This document shows, piece by piece, positions 30,081 through 42,500 of a stretch of 64,000 nt of DNA. A model generated the notes under the pieces. It saw nothing but the letters and a program-made list of their open reading frames with translations. It made no database searches and was not told the origin of the DNA. Origin of the DNA: Limnephilus marmoratus (lineage: Eukaryota; Arthropoda; Insecta; Trichoptera; Limnephilidae). Within the stretch, counting starts at the first letter, position 1, and every line of letters begins with the position of its first letter. The DNA lies in NCBI GenBank assembly GCA_917880885.1, contig OU862907.1:68877072-68941071 (forward strand), in the 5' to 3' direction. Position numbers and translations under genes: made by a program.

Positions 30081-31129
30081 CAGCCCCGGATCTTCGTTTT
30101 TTTTTAGGCGGGGCAAAAACTGAAAAATGCCGCCCCCGCCCACTTAGGTATCTATATTTATTTTAACCTTGCTGGGGGGGGGGGGGGGGGGTGGGCCATA
30201 TTCGAATCAAAGAACTGGTTTTACTGTAACTAATTAAGAAATTTAATTATAGCTACACCCAGAACATGCAAATGGTTTCCTTAAATTCTGGCTGCATATA
30301 GTCTGCAACCAGAATTTTAAAACTGCACTTTGAACACGAGAATGGTTTCCATCAAAATGCTTCAGCAGATGAAATCACAACTGAAATTTATCTTGCTGGC
30401 TGCTTATTCGTTTTAAATGGACATTGCATTGTATTTAAATAAAAGCTGAAATAAAAAGGCTGTTTTACTTCTCAGTCATATGATGGCTGCCATCGTGTAA
30501 TAAACAAATCATGACACGCATAACGACGTAAAATTTTTAAGTAAGTTTGAATAATGACGAATTGACGACGTAAGTGATTGCACGTATTAAATTGAGTTTA
30601 AAAAATAAATATAGTAACTTAAAAAGCATAAGATAGTTATATAAAATACTTACCCAGAAAAGCGATCGATGAACTGTGATAGATTTATTGTTGCGACACT
30701 AATGACATCAGTATTGTACCTTCAATTGATCAACAAGTACTAAAGAGTAAAAATAAACAACACACTTTTGACACATTTTTAAAACAAAACACTGTCGTGG
30801 AGAGAGATCGACGAGGGAGTTTTCGAATATAGCTTCATCTCTTTCGCATGCACGGTAACCAGAGCAGACGCGTGCTGCCGCGATCTGTGGGTCCTGCGGG
30901 CGAGCGGGTCGGGTGCGTATTTTGAACTATGCCTACGCGCCTCGCGAATAATAAATGTTCGTGCAGCACGTCTCACTCAGGGCTCTGGGTATCAGTCGAG
31001 TTAATATGGCCGTGAAATTTCTCTACTTGAACTATTATTTATTCCGTGGTCAAAGTTGAGTTTGGCCGCCCTCTGAACTTGCCGCCCGGGGCATGGGCCC
31101 CGGCTTGCCCCCCATTAGATCCGGGGCTG
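30081..31129. mobile_element. hAT-type non-autonomous element, 1049 bp
   Basis: Inverted ends CAGCCCCGGATC (30081) and GATCCGGGGCTG (ending 31129). Flanks AAGAAAAC (30073-30080) and AAGAAGAC (31130-31137) form an 8-bp duplication with one difference. Inside are a long G run at ~30174-30191 and near both ends GGCGGGGCAAAA and CCGCCCGGGGCATG. No transposase seen; a minus frame at 30779-30976 has no domain. Confidence 0.75.
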
Positions 31130-31137
31130 AAGAAGAC

Positions 31138-32090
31138 ACCCCATTGGCCGAGCTACCCCCACCCCTCCGTCATCGGCCGGCTACCCCGCTCCAAAGGGTA
31201 TATAACACCGTGCAGGCCTATATGGAGCCTTGGCCTAACCCTGGACAGCCGACTAAACTGGAAATCACATCTCCAAAACGCAAAATCAAAAATGCTCCAA
31301 GCTATAGGGTCGGTAGGCCCAATTTTCAACCGAAAAAGCCCGCTGGCTGAGAAGAAGAAACTGCTTCTATATCTGACTCAGATTCGCCCATCTCTGCCAT
31401 ATGCAGTACCCGTATGGAGCAATATAGTCAATACAACATACAAGAGGCTACAAACCCTACAGAACAAATGCATCAAAATTATTTATAACACCCCGATGTA
31501 CACAAACTTACATAGAACATGATAGAGAAGAAATTCCGTCATTACAAGAACATGCTCACCAGCTAACTACGCAATTCTATAGTACATTAAATAAAAATAA
31601 TAACCCACTAATCAAAGGGATGGGCAACTATGAGTCAAAAGTCGACCTTTCTTTACGTTACAAGCATAAGATGCCAAAACACCTCATATTAAAAGCACCT
31701 GGGGATGAGCACGCCGAGGATGACACAACAGACGAAGACTGACGCCATTTTTACGCCCAAATACCTACCGTTCCCCGACCTTTCCTAACAACCACCTGAC
31801 AAGTCCCTGACCTACCCAACATTCCACACTGACACTCGCACCTACTTAAATTGGCACGGTATTTCTTGCTGGCGCTGTATACTGCACATTCCATTTCGGC
31901 AGGCCATCGGCCAGTGGCGTGGAGTGGGCGAGATTCTCGGATTTTCTTTTTGCGCTCGATAGGCGATGGTGTAAAATCCAGCGCAGATCGGGCCGGGATT
32001 AATGATGATGCTTTCTTCCCAATTTTTCCCACTAGGCATAGGCACCAGGACCAACCCCAATGACGAGACGCTGACCTGAAGAAAACAAAA
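31138..32090 (+). mobile_element. Jockey LINE 3' fragment
   Basis: Coding C-terminus to ~31741, then a GC-moderate 3' UTR (31742-32090). Truncated on its left, where the 30081 hAT-type element abuts. Confidence 0.7.
31200..31741 (+). pseudogene. Jockey reverse transcriptase, C-terminal part
   Basis: ITPCRPIWSLGLTLDSRLNW, GPIFNRKSPLAEKKKLLLYL, IRPSLPYAVPVWSNI, LQTLQNKCIKIIYNTPMYT match the Jockey-clade order 'kYLGvtLD-rL-w ... RSPL--k-Kl-lYk--iRPi-tYa-pVW-n ... lq--QNk-lr-i-naP-y'. The frame stops at 31520-31522. In a shifted frame, EHDREEIPSLQEHAHQLTTQ is the normal continuation, so one frameshift is present. Catalytic motifs lie outside the fragment. Confidence 0.75.
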
Positions 32091-32219
32091 TACTTACATT
32101 CAGTAAAACTAAATGTAAATTTCCTGAAAAAAGTTCACAACTTTTGTTCCCCCTCCTTTTTCACTGCAACTTGGTGAGGTTTTTATCCAGTAAAGACTTT
32201 TTTCCTCACGATAACATTA

Positions 32220-32552
32220 ATGTAAAAGTTAATTCACTCAAGTAAATTTAACCAAGCAACAGAATCCTAGTGGTCATTGCCCAAGTTAAACTCTCCCCAG
32301 TACCAAGTCGAGAGAGCCCTCTGGGTCGTCCTTGGGAATTCAACCCAACTAAGAGACCACGGGTCCTCTGTAGAGGTTATTACGCTAAGTGTTTAGCGAG
32401 AACGTTACTGAACATTATTTAAACTGTAAGTGATTTTACTTTGTGCTACAACTTTCCTGTACTCTGTTTTTTACTATAAGCTGTGAACCCTGTATATAAG
32501 AGAAATAAACTGACCATCGCTGAAAGACTATTTTCTTATAAATACCCTGCCA
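32220..32552 (+). other. Possible solo LTR
   Basis: TGTAAAAGTTAATTC at 32220 and ...CTGCCACA ending at 32552 have TG/CA termini. Inside, TATATAAGAGAAATAAAC (32493) combines a TATA-like and polyadenylation-like signal, as many LTRs do. No target duplication was found. The name is tentative. Confidence 0.25.
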
Positions 32553-32874
32553 CAATTTCTAAGGTCAGATTGCATTTTATCGTGTTTGACTGGATAACGA
32601 ATTTTGCCGTAATGTTTTATCATTTTCTTTAAATAGATCCACTGTACGATTATCACATTGTTGTGGTAAATGAATAAATTAAAATAAACGTTTACAAATA
32701 ACATGTTAGTTTTTTGGGAAGTGGTAAATAGATAAATACTAACCACAATAAAAAGTGTGTGGTTTGACCAAGTCTATTAATAATATAAGTTCAAGGTTGC
32801 ACCACTGAATTTGCAGGAATTAGTAGGAAGTGTAATAATCCGAGAAAATATTTATTTTTAAATAAGTTAAATAC

Positions 32875-33110
32875 TTTTTTTCGTTATTTGTTTTTGGGGT
32901 GTTATGCCGTGTTGCGCTTCCTTCTTTAGCCAACGTTTCGAAAAATCGTTGCAGTGTCCATTTATCAGGGCAGATCCGGTAGATGTGACACATCTACCGG
33001 ATCTGCCCTGATGATGGACACTGCAACGATGTCCAAAACGTTGGCTAAAGAAGGAGGTAGTGCAACACGGCATAACACCCCAAAAACAAATAACGAAAAT
33101 GCTTTTGGCC
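32875..33110. repeat. Foldback (hairpin) element, copy 2
   Basis: Arms of ~110 bp run from TTTTCGTTATTTGTTTTTGG to CCAAAAACAAATAACGAAAA. The centre is CCGGTAGATGTGACACATCTACCGG. The arms are nearly exact reverse complements; differences are TTTCGAAAAATCG on the left against GATGTCCAAAACG on the right. Confidence 0.9.
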
Positions 33111-33164
33111 GTGAAAATCTTAAAACTTAACCAAGTTAAAAACTTAGTTCATTGTTAACAAACC

Positions 33165-33445
33165 TATTCTATTGTTGTAAGACTCTCGACTTGCAATCCG
33201 AGGGTTGCGAGTTCGAACCCGGGCGGCGCAAATATTTTTTATTTGATTAATCTGTGTTATTTAACATTTAATTAATTTAAAATAATGTAAAGTATTCTTG
33301 CGGCACGTTCCAGAGTGGAAGATACTCTCAGAATCGCCCTGGTGCAAGACCACCATTCAGAATTGAAACGTTGCTAGAAATGGATTTAGCCGTTTTTGGT
33401 AACTGGATCTGAATGGCCAGGTACATCCCCACCTTTTGTTACCGG
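33165..33445 (+). repeat. SINE-1 copy
   Basis: Head GACTCTCGACTTGCAATCCG, GGTTGCGAGTTCGAACCCG; body TTGCGGCACGTTCCAGAGTG, TCAGAATCGCCCTGGTGCAA; truncated before the CATACCCC tail. Confidence 0.75.
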
Positions 33446-34077
33446 GGATGAGGTGGCAACAATGTACAAGCTAGATAGGAATAGATTAATGTTTTTCAAA
33501 GAAAAGAAGGTATGTATTATAAATACAAAAAAAAACATTAAACTAAAAATGACATCCTGAAACTAAGGCTGCCTGGCTGTCTGGCTTGGGCTTGCTTAGG
33601 TTTAAATAGTTCATTTTGATAGCGTGGTAAGTTGAAATGATGCATGACAAAATCTTCTTTTGTGAAACGAATCTCACATCGTGAGAAGGACTCTAGAGGA
33701 ATGTCTCCCAGTCAAAAGGGCTCTACAGAATCAGGAGAGGTGGATGATTTCCAGTCAGCTCCCAAGATGGCGAGTATCACGACCAAAGTCCACAATGAGG
33801 GTGGTAGCGATCTTCTAAAAAGGATTCGTCGTGTTGCGGTCGAGAGGACCACCCAAAGCTCTCGGCTGCTGCACAAGGAATGGCGTGCTCTCTATTCAAA
33901 TCTGATTTGAATCTGTGCTGGATCAACAACTGTTGTATTCCAAAAATATTGCAGGCTCGCAATAAACCAATGCCCAAATGTCAATGGGCAAGCACTAGAG
34001 GTGCTCCTCACCGAGACCATATATAAAGTGTGTATAAGAGGGTGCACACACCTTATTACAAATACTTTTACGTAACA
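33446..34077. other. No confident gene
   Basis: A plus frame at 33644-33910 and a minus frame at 33777-33977 have no domain that I recognise. Base composition rises at 33660-33900, so an old coding fragment is possible but unproven. Confidence 0.35.
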
Positions 34078-34195
34078 CTTCCTCTTCCCCATATCCTTCC
34101 CCTCCCAACTACCTTCAGCCTCACAACATACCCCGATTGGGGACGCCATAGTCTCACCGGCTCCGGAGGGGAGCAGCTGAGACTTTTGGGCAAGT
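34078..34195 (+). repeat. SINE-1 tail
   Basis: TACCTTCAGCCTCACAACAT, ACCCCGATTGGGGACGCCAT match the end of the 26149 copy. Confidence 0.6.
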
Positions 34196-34585
34196 ATGGG
34201 TACCGCCACCCCGGGAAGCATTTATTGGATATCCAACACCCCTGCTATAGATCATGGGGTGAGGTTTATCCGGGTCTTGGCGGCGGATGCGTCTGCCTAC
34301 CAGCTGCGTGGCAGGCCGGACCGGGAAAGAATGGTTGAGGGAGTCCCTTTGACTTCTACAGCCTTATTCTCACGGAACATCGCCTTGCACCGCAGTGAAA
34401 GGAATGGGGACAGACGTCCGTCACTCCAGAACACACTGACCCCCAGATTTCTACCCACCATTACCCTTATCCTTCCCAGAACTTCCTCTCCTTCCTTTCC
34501 TGAAAAGATCCTCCACACAGCATACCCAAAGATGAGACAGGCTCTGGGGGGAATAGTTTTCCTCAGGGCCTCCTGTGTGGAGCTA
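34196..34585 (-). repeat. Dispersed repeat with hairpin tail, minus
   Basis: Reverse of the 24175 series: CACCCCGGGAAGCATTTATT, GGTCTTGGCGGCGGATGCG, CTTGCACCGCAGTGAAAGG, TCCTCCACACAGCATACCC, closing GGGCCTCCTGTGTGGAG. The overlapping 195- and 134-codon frames are artefacts of this repeat joined to SINE-2. Confidence 0.65.
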
Positions 34586-34760
34586 ATGCGCAGCCGGGCG
34601 TCGCGTATTCGATTCCTCGGCTGGCTAAGTCCTCCATCACAAGACAAGCCCCATTTTCCTACTTCTGCTTTCTGTGGTGGTGGTAGGAGATTTTCAAACA
34701 TTGTTGGATTATTCGTATCCCGGGAACGTTTTTCTTTCTTTAAAAAAAGAAGTAAGAATA
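34586..34760 (+). repeat. SINE-2 copy, 5' truncated
   Basis: GGCGTCGCGTATTCGATTCC (B-box), GGCTAAGTCCTCCATCACAA, TTTCTGTGGTGGTGGTAGG and GAGATTTTCAAACATTGTTG, followed by an A-rich end. The A-box is missing. Confidence 0.65.
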
Positions 34761-34857
34761 TACTCGTAGACGTAGTAAAATAAAAATAATATTATTTATT
34801 ACATTTCAATTAATATTAGGCTATGAGCTATATTAGGTATAGGTATATATTATTATG

Positions 34858-35165
34858 AGCTCCACACAGGAGGCCCTGAGGAAAATAATTTCCCTCAGGG
34901 CCTGTCATCTTTGGGGATGCTGTGTGGAGGGTTTTTTTTTAGGAAAGGAAGGAAAGGGAGTTCTGGGAAGGAAAGGGGTTTAAAGGGTGGGTAAATCTGG
35001 GGTTCAGTGTGTCCTGGTCATCCGCCTCCAAGACCTAGACAAACCTCACCCCCTGAATCCGAGCACCTCTGCTAAATCACCAAACGTAGCGAACTACTTG
35101 GGATGGGATCCAATAAAGGTTCCCGGGGCGGTGGTACCCATTCCCTCCTACCAAATCGATAATAT
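34858..35165 (+). repeat. Dispersed repeat with hairpin, plus
   Basis: CTCCACACAGGAGGCCCTGA ... GATGCTGTGTGGAGGG, then CCAAGACCTAGACAAACCTC and TTCCCGGGGCGGTGGTACCC. The middle of the unit is deleted relative to the 24175 copy. Confidence 0.65.
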
Positions 35166-35699
35166 ATTATATTAAATAAATCTTTGTAACTCTTTGGTCT
35201 GACCCACAGATGTTGAGTTGAAACCCCTATGTGAACATTATGTAATGCACTTTCCACTGTTGCTCAAGCCATTTCAAGCAATGTTTCGCTTGTGATTGGT
35301 GATCTCTCAGCAGGGCGATACTGGCTCCGACCCGGGCGACCGAAACCCATGCTACGCCACTGTATATATCTCTAGGTAACACTAATATTACTGCAGTGTA
35401 TGTATATGAAATATTAGAAATACATATATATCTCTAGGTTAATGTATTATTATTATTAAACTTGGGTTTTATTTTATTATGTTTGTCATCCACGGGTTAG
35501 TAGCCAAGTTGTCCAAAATTCTGGTTCCCAGTGTGGTGTCACGGGTTCAATCCTCTATTCTAGCTCCTGTCCTCCATCATTGCACAAGCTACATTTCTAC
35601 GTCTTATTTTTTCTAGCCTGAAATATTGTATACTTAACAAGTGTTTAAAATTACTTAACTCCATAAAATACTTATGCCGCCTTTGGGGGTGCTGTGCAG

Positions 35700-36010
35700 G
35701 GCCAAGGCCAAGATTTCCCACCTGAAGTATGTGCTCCAAAGACCGCAATCCGTTAGTTAAGATATATTTTATCAAACAGATCACCTGTTCATACACAGTG
35801 CCAAGGATTTGTCAGGTATTTTGGGGCTGCAGACCAGAGGTGGCTGCCTTCTAGCCTACAGCGGGGGTGTACTTGCAATACTTGCTGTACAGGGTGATCA
35901 GTTGTATATTATGTTGTGTATCTGTGGGCCCTGTACAGTACGCTCAGGTTCTGAGATGCTAACTTGGCTCTGGCTTCCATGGAGCCCATAGTCAGTTATA
36001 GGACAGATAG
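35700..36010 (-). pseudogene. LINE RT scrap in arm 2
   Basis: Minus-strand counterpart of the 21845-22110 fragment, with the same ...TSQNLGVLYRA-type remnants interrupted by stops and small indels. Confidence 0.5.
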
Positions 36011-36294
36011 TTTTGTTGGAAAATGGGAATAACAAAGGAACAAATAAATAAATATTATTAAAAAAACGAGATATTTCAAGAGACACGTTTATTGTTTCAC
36101 AGGGTTCAATACATATTTACAAATAATTGTTTACAATTTAATTCTTTCTGCCTTTCATCTGGTAAATAATAATTTAGTTCCTCATCGCTAATATCATATT
36201 GTTGATTTGATTTTAGAGCAATGGCAGCTAACCTAATAGCCTGTCATATTCATAATAACTATCAAACTGTGTTCAGATAATTTAATATTGTTAC

Positions 36295-36950
36295 CAGTGG
36301 CGGTTCTTCACAGGGGGACAATGGGGACGGTCCCCGCCAGTTACACTCAAAACCTACTAAAGGAAATAACAGTTGATGCTTTGTCTACACCAAAAAGAAT
36401 GAATTCTTTAAATATAAAAGTAATTAAGTAAATTAACATTTGCAGAAATAAAATACAAATAATTATTCCGGATGACTTTAATAAAACCCTACGCGCGAAC
36501 AGCGAACAATGTACGGCACACAAAACAGCGGGTCTATTTCTCAGTGCGCAGAATCTAATGCGCACTTCGGGGACGATCTGAACTATCCCCATACTTTCCT
36601 TGCGTTGTTTCGCAGTCGTAAGTGAATTCAAATACCCGCGGGGACAATTCTTTGGATCCCCACAGAACCATTTGCTTGCCAGGTTACGGGCGGGAATCGA
36701 TCGCGTTCAAATTAGTTTGATAATAATCTTGCAAGATAAAGCTTAATTATTTTATTATACTATATTGTAAATTGGCATATATCTACAGACATTTTATATT
36801 ATTTTGTGTTTAGATATCTGACTAGCATGATTAGACCATAATTTTTTTTTTGAGAATTTTTATATTATATTCTACGGGTGGTGAGATTACGGTACAGTAC
36901 GTAAAAAAATGTCGATCCCCACCACTAAAGAAGTGCTCGAGCCGCCACTG
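36295..36950. mobile_element. hAT MITE with 8-bp TSD and known empty site
   Basis: Starts CAGTGGCGGTTC and ends GAGCCGCCACTG. Flanks are ATTGTTAC (36287-36294) and ATTGCTAC (36951-36958). Arm 1 at ~21541 has the uninterrupted sequence with a single ATTGTTAC (read on the minus strand), which shows the pre-insertion site directly. No transposase frame. Confidence 0.9.
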
Positions 36951-37589
36951 ATTGCTACAGAAATTACAACAGTAAAATAACAGCAGAATAGAGAAGTAGA
37001 ATAAGAACAAATATGTAATAATAACAAAGGAAAGTAACATAATGCAAACAACTCCAAAGAAAACAGATCAGACAAATTATATAAAATAAAACATAATGGT
37101 AATGTGCTTATAGAAGTGGTTGAAAGAAAAGTTTAATAGAAATGTTATTAATAATATTGCAAACAGGAAGAGTAACAGAAGTAATGCTAAAGTTAGGTCT
37201 GCAAAACTGTTGTTGTGCTTCAGGAGTAAAACCTTATGTTATTTCAACACAGCCCCGAACAAGGCCATATTGACTATATTAGCATATGCCGCACCAACAG
37301 TGTCATCTATTTATAGTAGAATTGTATCTCACAAGACACAAGCTTGTATTATTGTCACAATAATATATTAATAATAATAATATTTGGATTATTTATATAG
37401 CGCCGTTTTCGTCAAAAATCACCTCAAGAGCGCTGATACAGACAACAATTCCCAGTTATTATAAACTATATACTATAAAGCAACATTTAAGTTAGGATTT
37501 CATGGCTGTCCAACAGATTATTTCATCTTTTAAATAAACATGCAACATCAATTCATATTCTTCTACCTTTATTAAAACAATCTCATTGG

Positions 37590-37790
37590 AGCAAAACCAA
37601 ATAAAATGTTGATAATTTCAATAGAATTATAAATTTGAAATCAACGCTTTTTGTAAATTAGCGTTGAACTCTTTCAACAGTATTAATTATGGTTTCCATA
37701 AGGAGACAGATATTGGAGAATTATATTCTAGGAGGCTTCTAGTTAGAGACACTAACAATATTTATATTTTATATAAACTTTATAAATCCT
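37590..37790 (-). pseudogene. LINE RT scrap in arm 2
   Basis: Reverse-complement partner of the 20690-20900 piece. Confidence 0.5.
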
Positions 37791-39169
37791 TGGAGATGTT
37801 TAGAATATAACTCAACAATTCCTTGGCTCTTTTAGCAATCCAAATATGTTAATTGATCTCCTTTTGGGACACAAAAAAACTACCAAATAAGGTACTACAA
37901 TAACAATTTTACTTAAATCAAGCCAAGCCAAGTTAAAAATTATAAACCTTACAATACGAAATAGGAAAGATATAAGGAAAATGATTTTTACAATTTACGT
38001 AATGCTCAAATTTAACATGTGTCACTGCTAATACCTCGGTGTCTAAAAAAGTAACTAGTTTGCGGCTTATCAAGGATTAGCCTGCTTTAATTTGAGCGAG
38101 GAAACCCACACTTAGCGAGGATATGCAGCTACTGATATACCGGGCATGGTGGTTCGGATTATAGTAGGTTCGGATTACAGAGACTATACTGTACATAGAA
38201 TTAAACAAAAGGGAACATTATTAAATACAAATAACAGTATTCATATCTCAATAATACATATTATTATCAGATGTAAGATAGTTACTACATTTATGTATTG
38301 AAAAATGAATAAATAGAAAACATAAAAACAAACAAAATAAATCACTAACCATAGACACATCAATAGACAATAAATTAATAAAATGTAGTAAACATAAGAA
38401 GTGTGTTTTTATGTCTCAATAGTAATAACAGGCACATACATAATATAACTCCATAGAAACAGAAAAATAATCTTAATAAAGAGTTATATTCAATTAAAGA
38501 CTTAATATAATGTGTTTTAATTTCTTAATATGTTAGCAGTTGTTTCAACACTTTATGTCATGTGCTTCATGTATTGTGTTTAATAAATTGGGCTGCGTTC
38601 AAATGTATGTATGTATGTATGTCTGTATGTATGTATGTCTCACTAGATCATTCCTTGTGCAAAGCTTGCGCAAATAACACATCCATATCTTAACTATTCA
38701 TAAATAAATTTAAATTATTGTTTTGGGACAATGTTCATGTAAACAAAATGAGATATTACCGAGCAGATAAACAAGGGTCGGATGGTCCGAGTGCCGAGTG
38801 CCGAGTACTGAGGGGGTTACCTCTGTTTGTGTTTCAATTCTGTATCGGATTGTTTGATCTATGCGTCCATATAGCCAGCGTTATTGTTTTAAACAAGGAT
38901 TTGTTTATAAACTTATTTACACTGTATGCAATCTTACAAATATCTACTTTTTAACCTGAAGGGGTCGGGAAGAAACTTGGTTTGCCGTCGGAATCTCCAA
39001 CAGCGGGGACACTCTTAGTTTGTTTATAAAGCTGACAATCATATAAACCCAAGAATGTACTTTCAAGAAACATATTAGATATTGATAAGATGAAGTGGGG
39101 AAAGGGGTCCGTGGGTCAAAAGATTTTGGGAACCGCTGTATTAGATATACGATTAAGAAATATGCTAAA

Positions 39170-39529
39170 TCTTTCAGATATTAAAATGGTTTACTTCAAT
39201 GTTGCAGTACGGCATAATCGCATGGGGAAGCATCTATAAGACAAATTTGTATCCGATTACTATCGAATAATTACTATAACACAAAAAATGATCATTAAAT
39301 TTATCCTTAAGAAACCAAGAGTTTTTCCAACTTTTTGATAAATTTGAGGTCCTACCGGTTTTAAAACTATTTGGAAAAAATGCTATTCTAAAAGGTGTTT
39401 AAAGAATCTGAAGTGTCCACTAAGACCTATAACATCTGGGAACATATATGTACCTAGATGCAACACGACAGCTGCACAACACCATTATTAATTTCAGGCC
39501 CTAAGCTATTTAACCATTTGCCTGACTAG
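39170..39529 (+). pseudogene. CR1/L2-like LINE C-terminal remnant (left part)
   Basis: Readable blocks LQYGIIAWGSIYKTNLYPIT and, in another frame, SGPKLFNHLP resemble 'YGIiaWG--y---l-pl' and 'GPk-fN-LP' of CR1/L2 polymerases. Several stops and frameshifts. Interrupted at the CTAG before 39530; the rest resumes at 44009 (LDKIVRKTILYLKKT). Confidence 0.55.
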
Positions 39530-42500
39530 TCCAGTCAGCCTGTGTCGTAGAACACCAGTTGAAGGAACTAAATAGTATAAAGCTAATTTTTTCCCCATCG
39601 ACTACTACCATTTAGACAAGTGTTTAGCAAAAAGTCCCCGCCCCTACCCCTCTTGCTTCCCCCCCTGTGCCCCCCCAAACATGAAAAGTGTAAGGGTTTC
39701 GTAAATCGCTTCTATCTCGATTACTAAACAACATATCGGATTGAAATTTTTTTTATTCTCTTTATTGTAATATTGTCTATAATTAATGTCCTGTTAATTT
39801 TCGTCGTAACTTTTACCGTTTGTTTGTAATTCGTATGATAAGGTAAAAATTTGTATATTTTTTGGCAAGTAATTTTACTTTTTGTCATATAACTTTTTAC
39901 GCCGACATTTTATGAAAAAATATTTCGCACAAAAGTTGTAGCCCCTACTATTACCTTTAAAATGATATATTTTAATGTGTACTTTATGTACTAGTAAACG
40001 CCAGATATCAACCGTGAATGCTTGCTGCGCACCATTCCTGCGTCGCTCCGCGACACGGATGTCGGAACTTGTTCCCTCACATCCCGACTTATCCTAGCCT
40101 GTCCTGTGCCCTTTGTAGTACTAGTGGAAATCGTGAACGTGAAATAATAGTTATTCACTTTGCTGCTAGGCCCTGCGGGCGGCTTTTAGTTCGGCTTCGC
40201 CCGGTTTGAGTGTTTGTGACCATTTTGTAAATCCAACAGGAACTGGCTCCTAAAATAGCCAGTTTCTCGGATCTACTGTAATCCTGTGACTCCAAAAACA
40301 CCTGTGTCGAGTGATGTCCGAGTTCCACGTATCAAGACATGCGACTTTGAAGGTAAATTCAATGTCCCAGTTTTAATGTATACTAAAAAGGAGAAAAGTG
40401 GCTTAAAGTCCTTAACAATAGAAAACATTTCTGAAAATATGCCCACTCAATGCTTAGTCTCAGCTCGTAACATGCTTTGGTTATGTAGTTTTGCTTTTGT
40501 GCCAGTTTCACTACCTGGATGGTCTGGATACATGCGAAACTGTTACGATGATAGACAAAACTTTGAACCATCTTATGTACAGGCTTTGCCTTTTATAAGC
40601 ATAGATCCAGGAAATCCGACTGCTATTTACTCTGCCCTTAGTTTCGCTTCTAAAGAAAGCAAGTTAGCTGGCCAGCCGTGTATTGTGACATTTGACCAAC
40701 CACTTTTCCTGAAAGCAGTAGACATTGTTGCAAGTTCTTCTATAGAAAGTGAAATATCTGGAGTAATCGTCAGACTAGGCGGATTCCATCTTCTAATGAG
40801 TTTCCTTGGTTGCTTAGGAAAGTTTATGGAAGGTAATGGAATCGAAGAAATGTGTACCTCTGTTTATGGAAAATCAACGATTCCTCACCTTATGTCAGAA
40901 CATGCTTACGCAAGGTCTTATAGAGCTCACTTGATGACTCAGGCAGCTTTGATATTACTGCTATTCGAGGAATGTTCATCTCTTAAAGAAATGATTACAA
41001 ACGACTTTAAGGATATTAATAACCAAACAATAAACAAACAAACAACTGTTGAAGACGCCATGAGAGATTGTAAAACAAATGAAATAATGAAAAGACTAGA
41101 AGAAGTGTATGAAGATTTGGTTAAAACTAGTAAAACTTCAAAACCGTGGCTACAAGAGTTTAAATTGGTGAATTTGGTTCTAGACTTTATTCTGGCAGAG
41201 AGAATTGGCGATTGGAATTTGCACATTAATACAGTCAAGCAAATGATACCGTATTTCCATGCTGCTGGACATTTGCTCTACGCCAAATCCGCACAAATAT
41301 ACTTACAACAAATGTTGAGTGTACAAACGAAAATGTCAAATGAAGACTTCGAAAGGTTCGTCAATAAAGGTTTCTTTACAGTTCGGCGTACAGATGGATT
41401 TTTTACCGGTATCTGGACGGACATGACCATAGAGCAGACATTAATGCGATCATCAAAATCCATAGGTGGGCTTACTCATGGACGAGGATTAAGCGAGAGG
41501 ACGCTAACCAAATTCATTGCTTGTGCTCCTGGATCCCTACAAATTTGTGAGGCTTTCGAGAAGTTTTCTGGCTGCTTGACTCAGTTTAACGAACCGCACA
41601 CTGAACTAAGATGCAGTAGAAGAGAAAGGGACTTGCATGATATTAGTAAATTTCTCGGATGGCTGCGTATTCATAATCCTTTCCGACAGAGCAAAGATTT
41701 AATGTCTTTATCCTCTGGTCTAGTAGTGGTAAGTTCGGGTGTAAACTGCGATGAAGCGTATGATGTAGGAATGAACTGCTTGAAAGACATCGAAGGAAAT
41801 AATTTTGCAGATGTTAAATTGAAAAGCAAAAATAAAGTTAAAACTATAGGCTCCATAGTAAGTGGCATAATGTGAGATCTGAAGAAGTGCCAATTAATCC
41901 TGATCAGCTGTTTAATAGGGTTATTTGTATGTCTCAAGGAACAAATAATCTCAAACAATACTTCAACTATGAACTCAGCCCATACCCTTTGTCTTTATTT
42001 GAAAACAATAAAATGATAAGAAAGGGAACTAAATCAAGTCTTATGAAAATATTTGAAAAATGGACAGTTAGCAACGAAGTTTTTGAGAATTTGCCCTCAA
42101 AAATATATGTAGTAGATGGAGGGTATCTTTTGTGTTATTTGGCCTGACAAAGTAACATATAGCAGCATCATAGAGAAGTATGTTGACACTGTAATGAAAC
42201 GGTATGGGAAAGATTTTCATGTTTTGTTCGATGGGTATCCTGATTATCCCACCACAAATGGGGTCGAACATATGCGGAGAAGTAAAAAAACATCTCTAGA
42301 AATGAAATTCAACGTTAATATGGAGTGCTCTGTGAAGCAAAATGAATTTTTGGCAAATCGAAAAAACAAAAGCCAGCTTATTGAACAGCTCTCTCAAAAG
42401 CTTAATGAAGCAAACATTCCAACCATTGTGGCGGAGGAAGATGCAGATACTGAAGTGGTCGGAAGAGCAATAGATGTTTCCCAGATTCAAAGTGGGAGGC

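Larger units (their letters stand above)
35290..38988 (-). repeat. Inverted-duplication arm 2
   Basis: Reverse-complement partner of 19454-22640. It is longer by a 656-bp hAT MITE (36295-36950). The 12.6 kb between the arms shows no inverted symmetry that I could see. Confidence 0.8.

Noticed and set aside
34196..34783. 195-codon plus frame and overlapping 134-codon minus frame
   Set aside because: Both run through a dispersed repeat and a SINE-2 copy; parts of the peptides recur at other repeat copies in different frames.
39985..40285. Frame 40018-40209 as N-terminal part of the long-TIR transposon protein
   Set aside because: No recognisable sequence and out of continuity with the main frame; it could hold the promoter or a first exon but nothing supports it.
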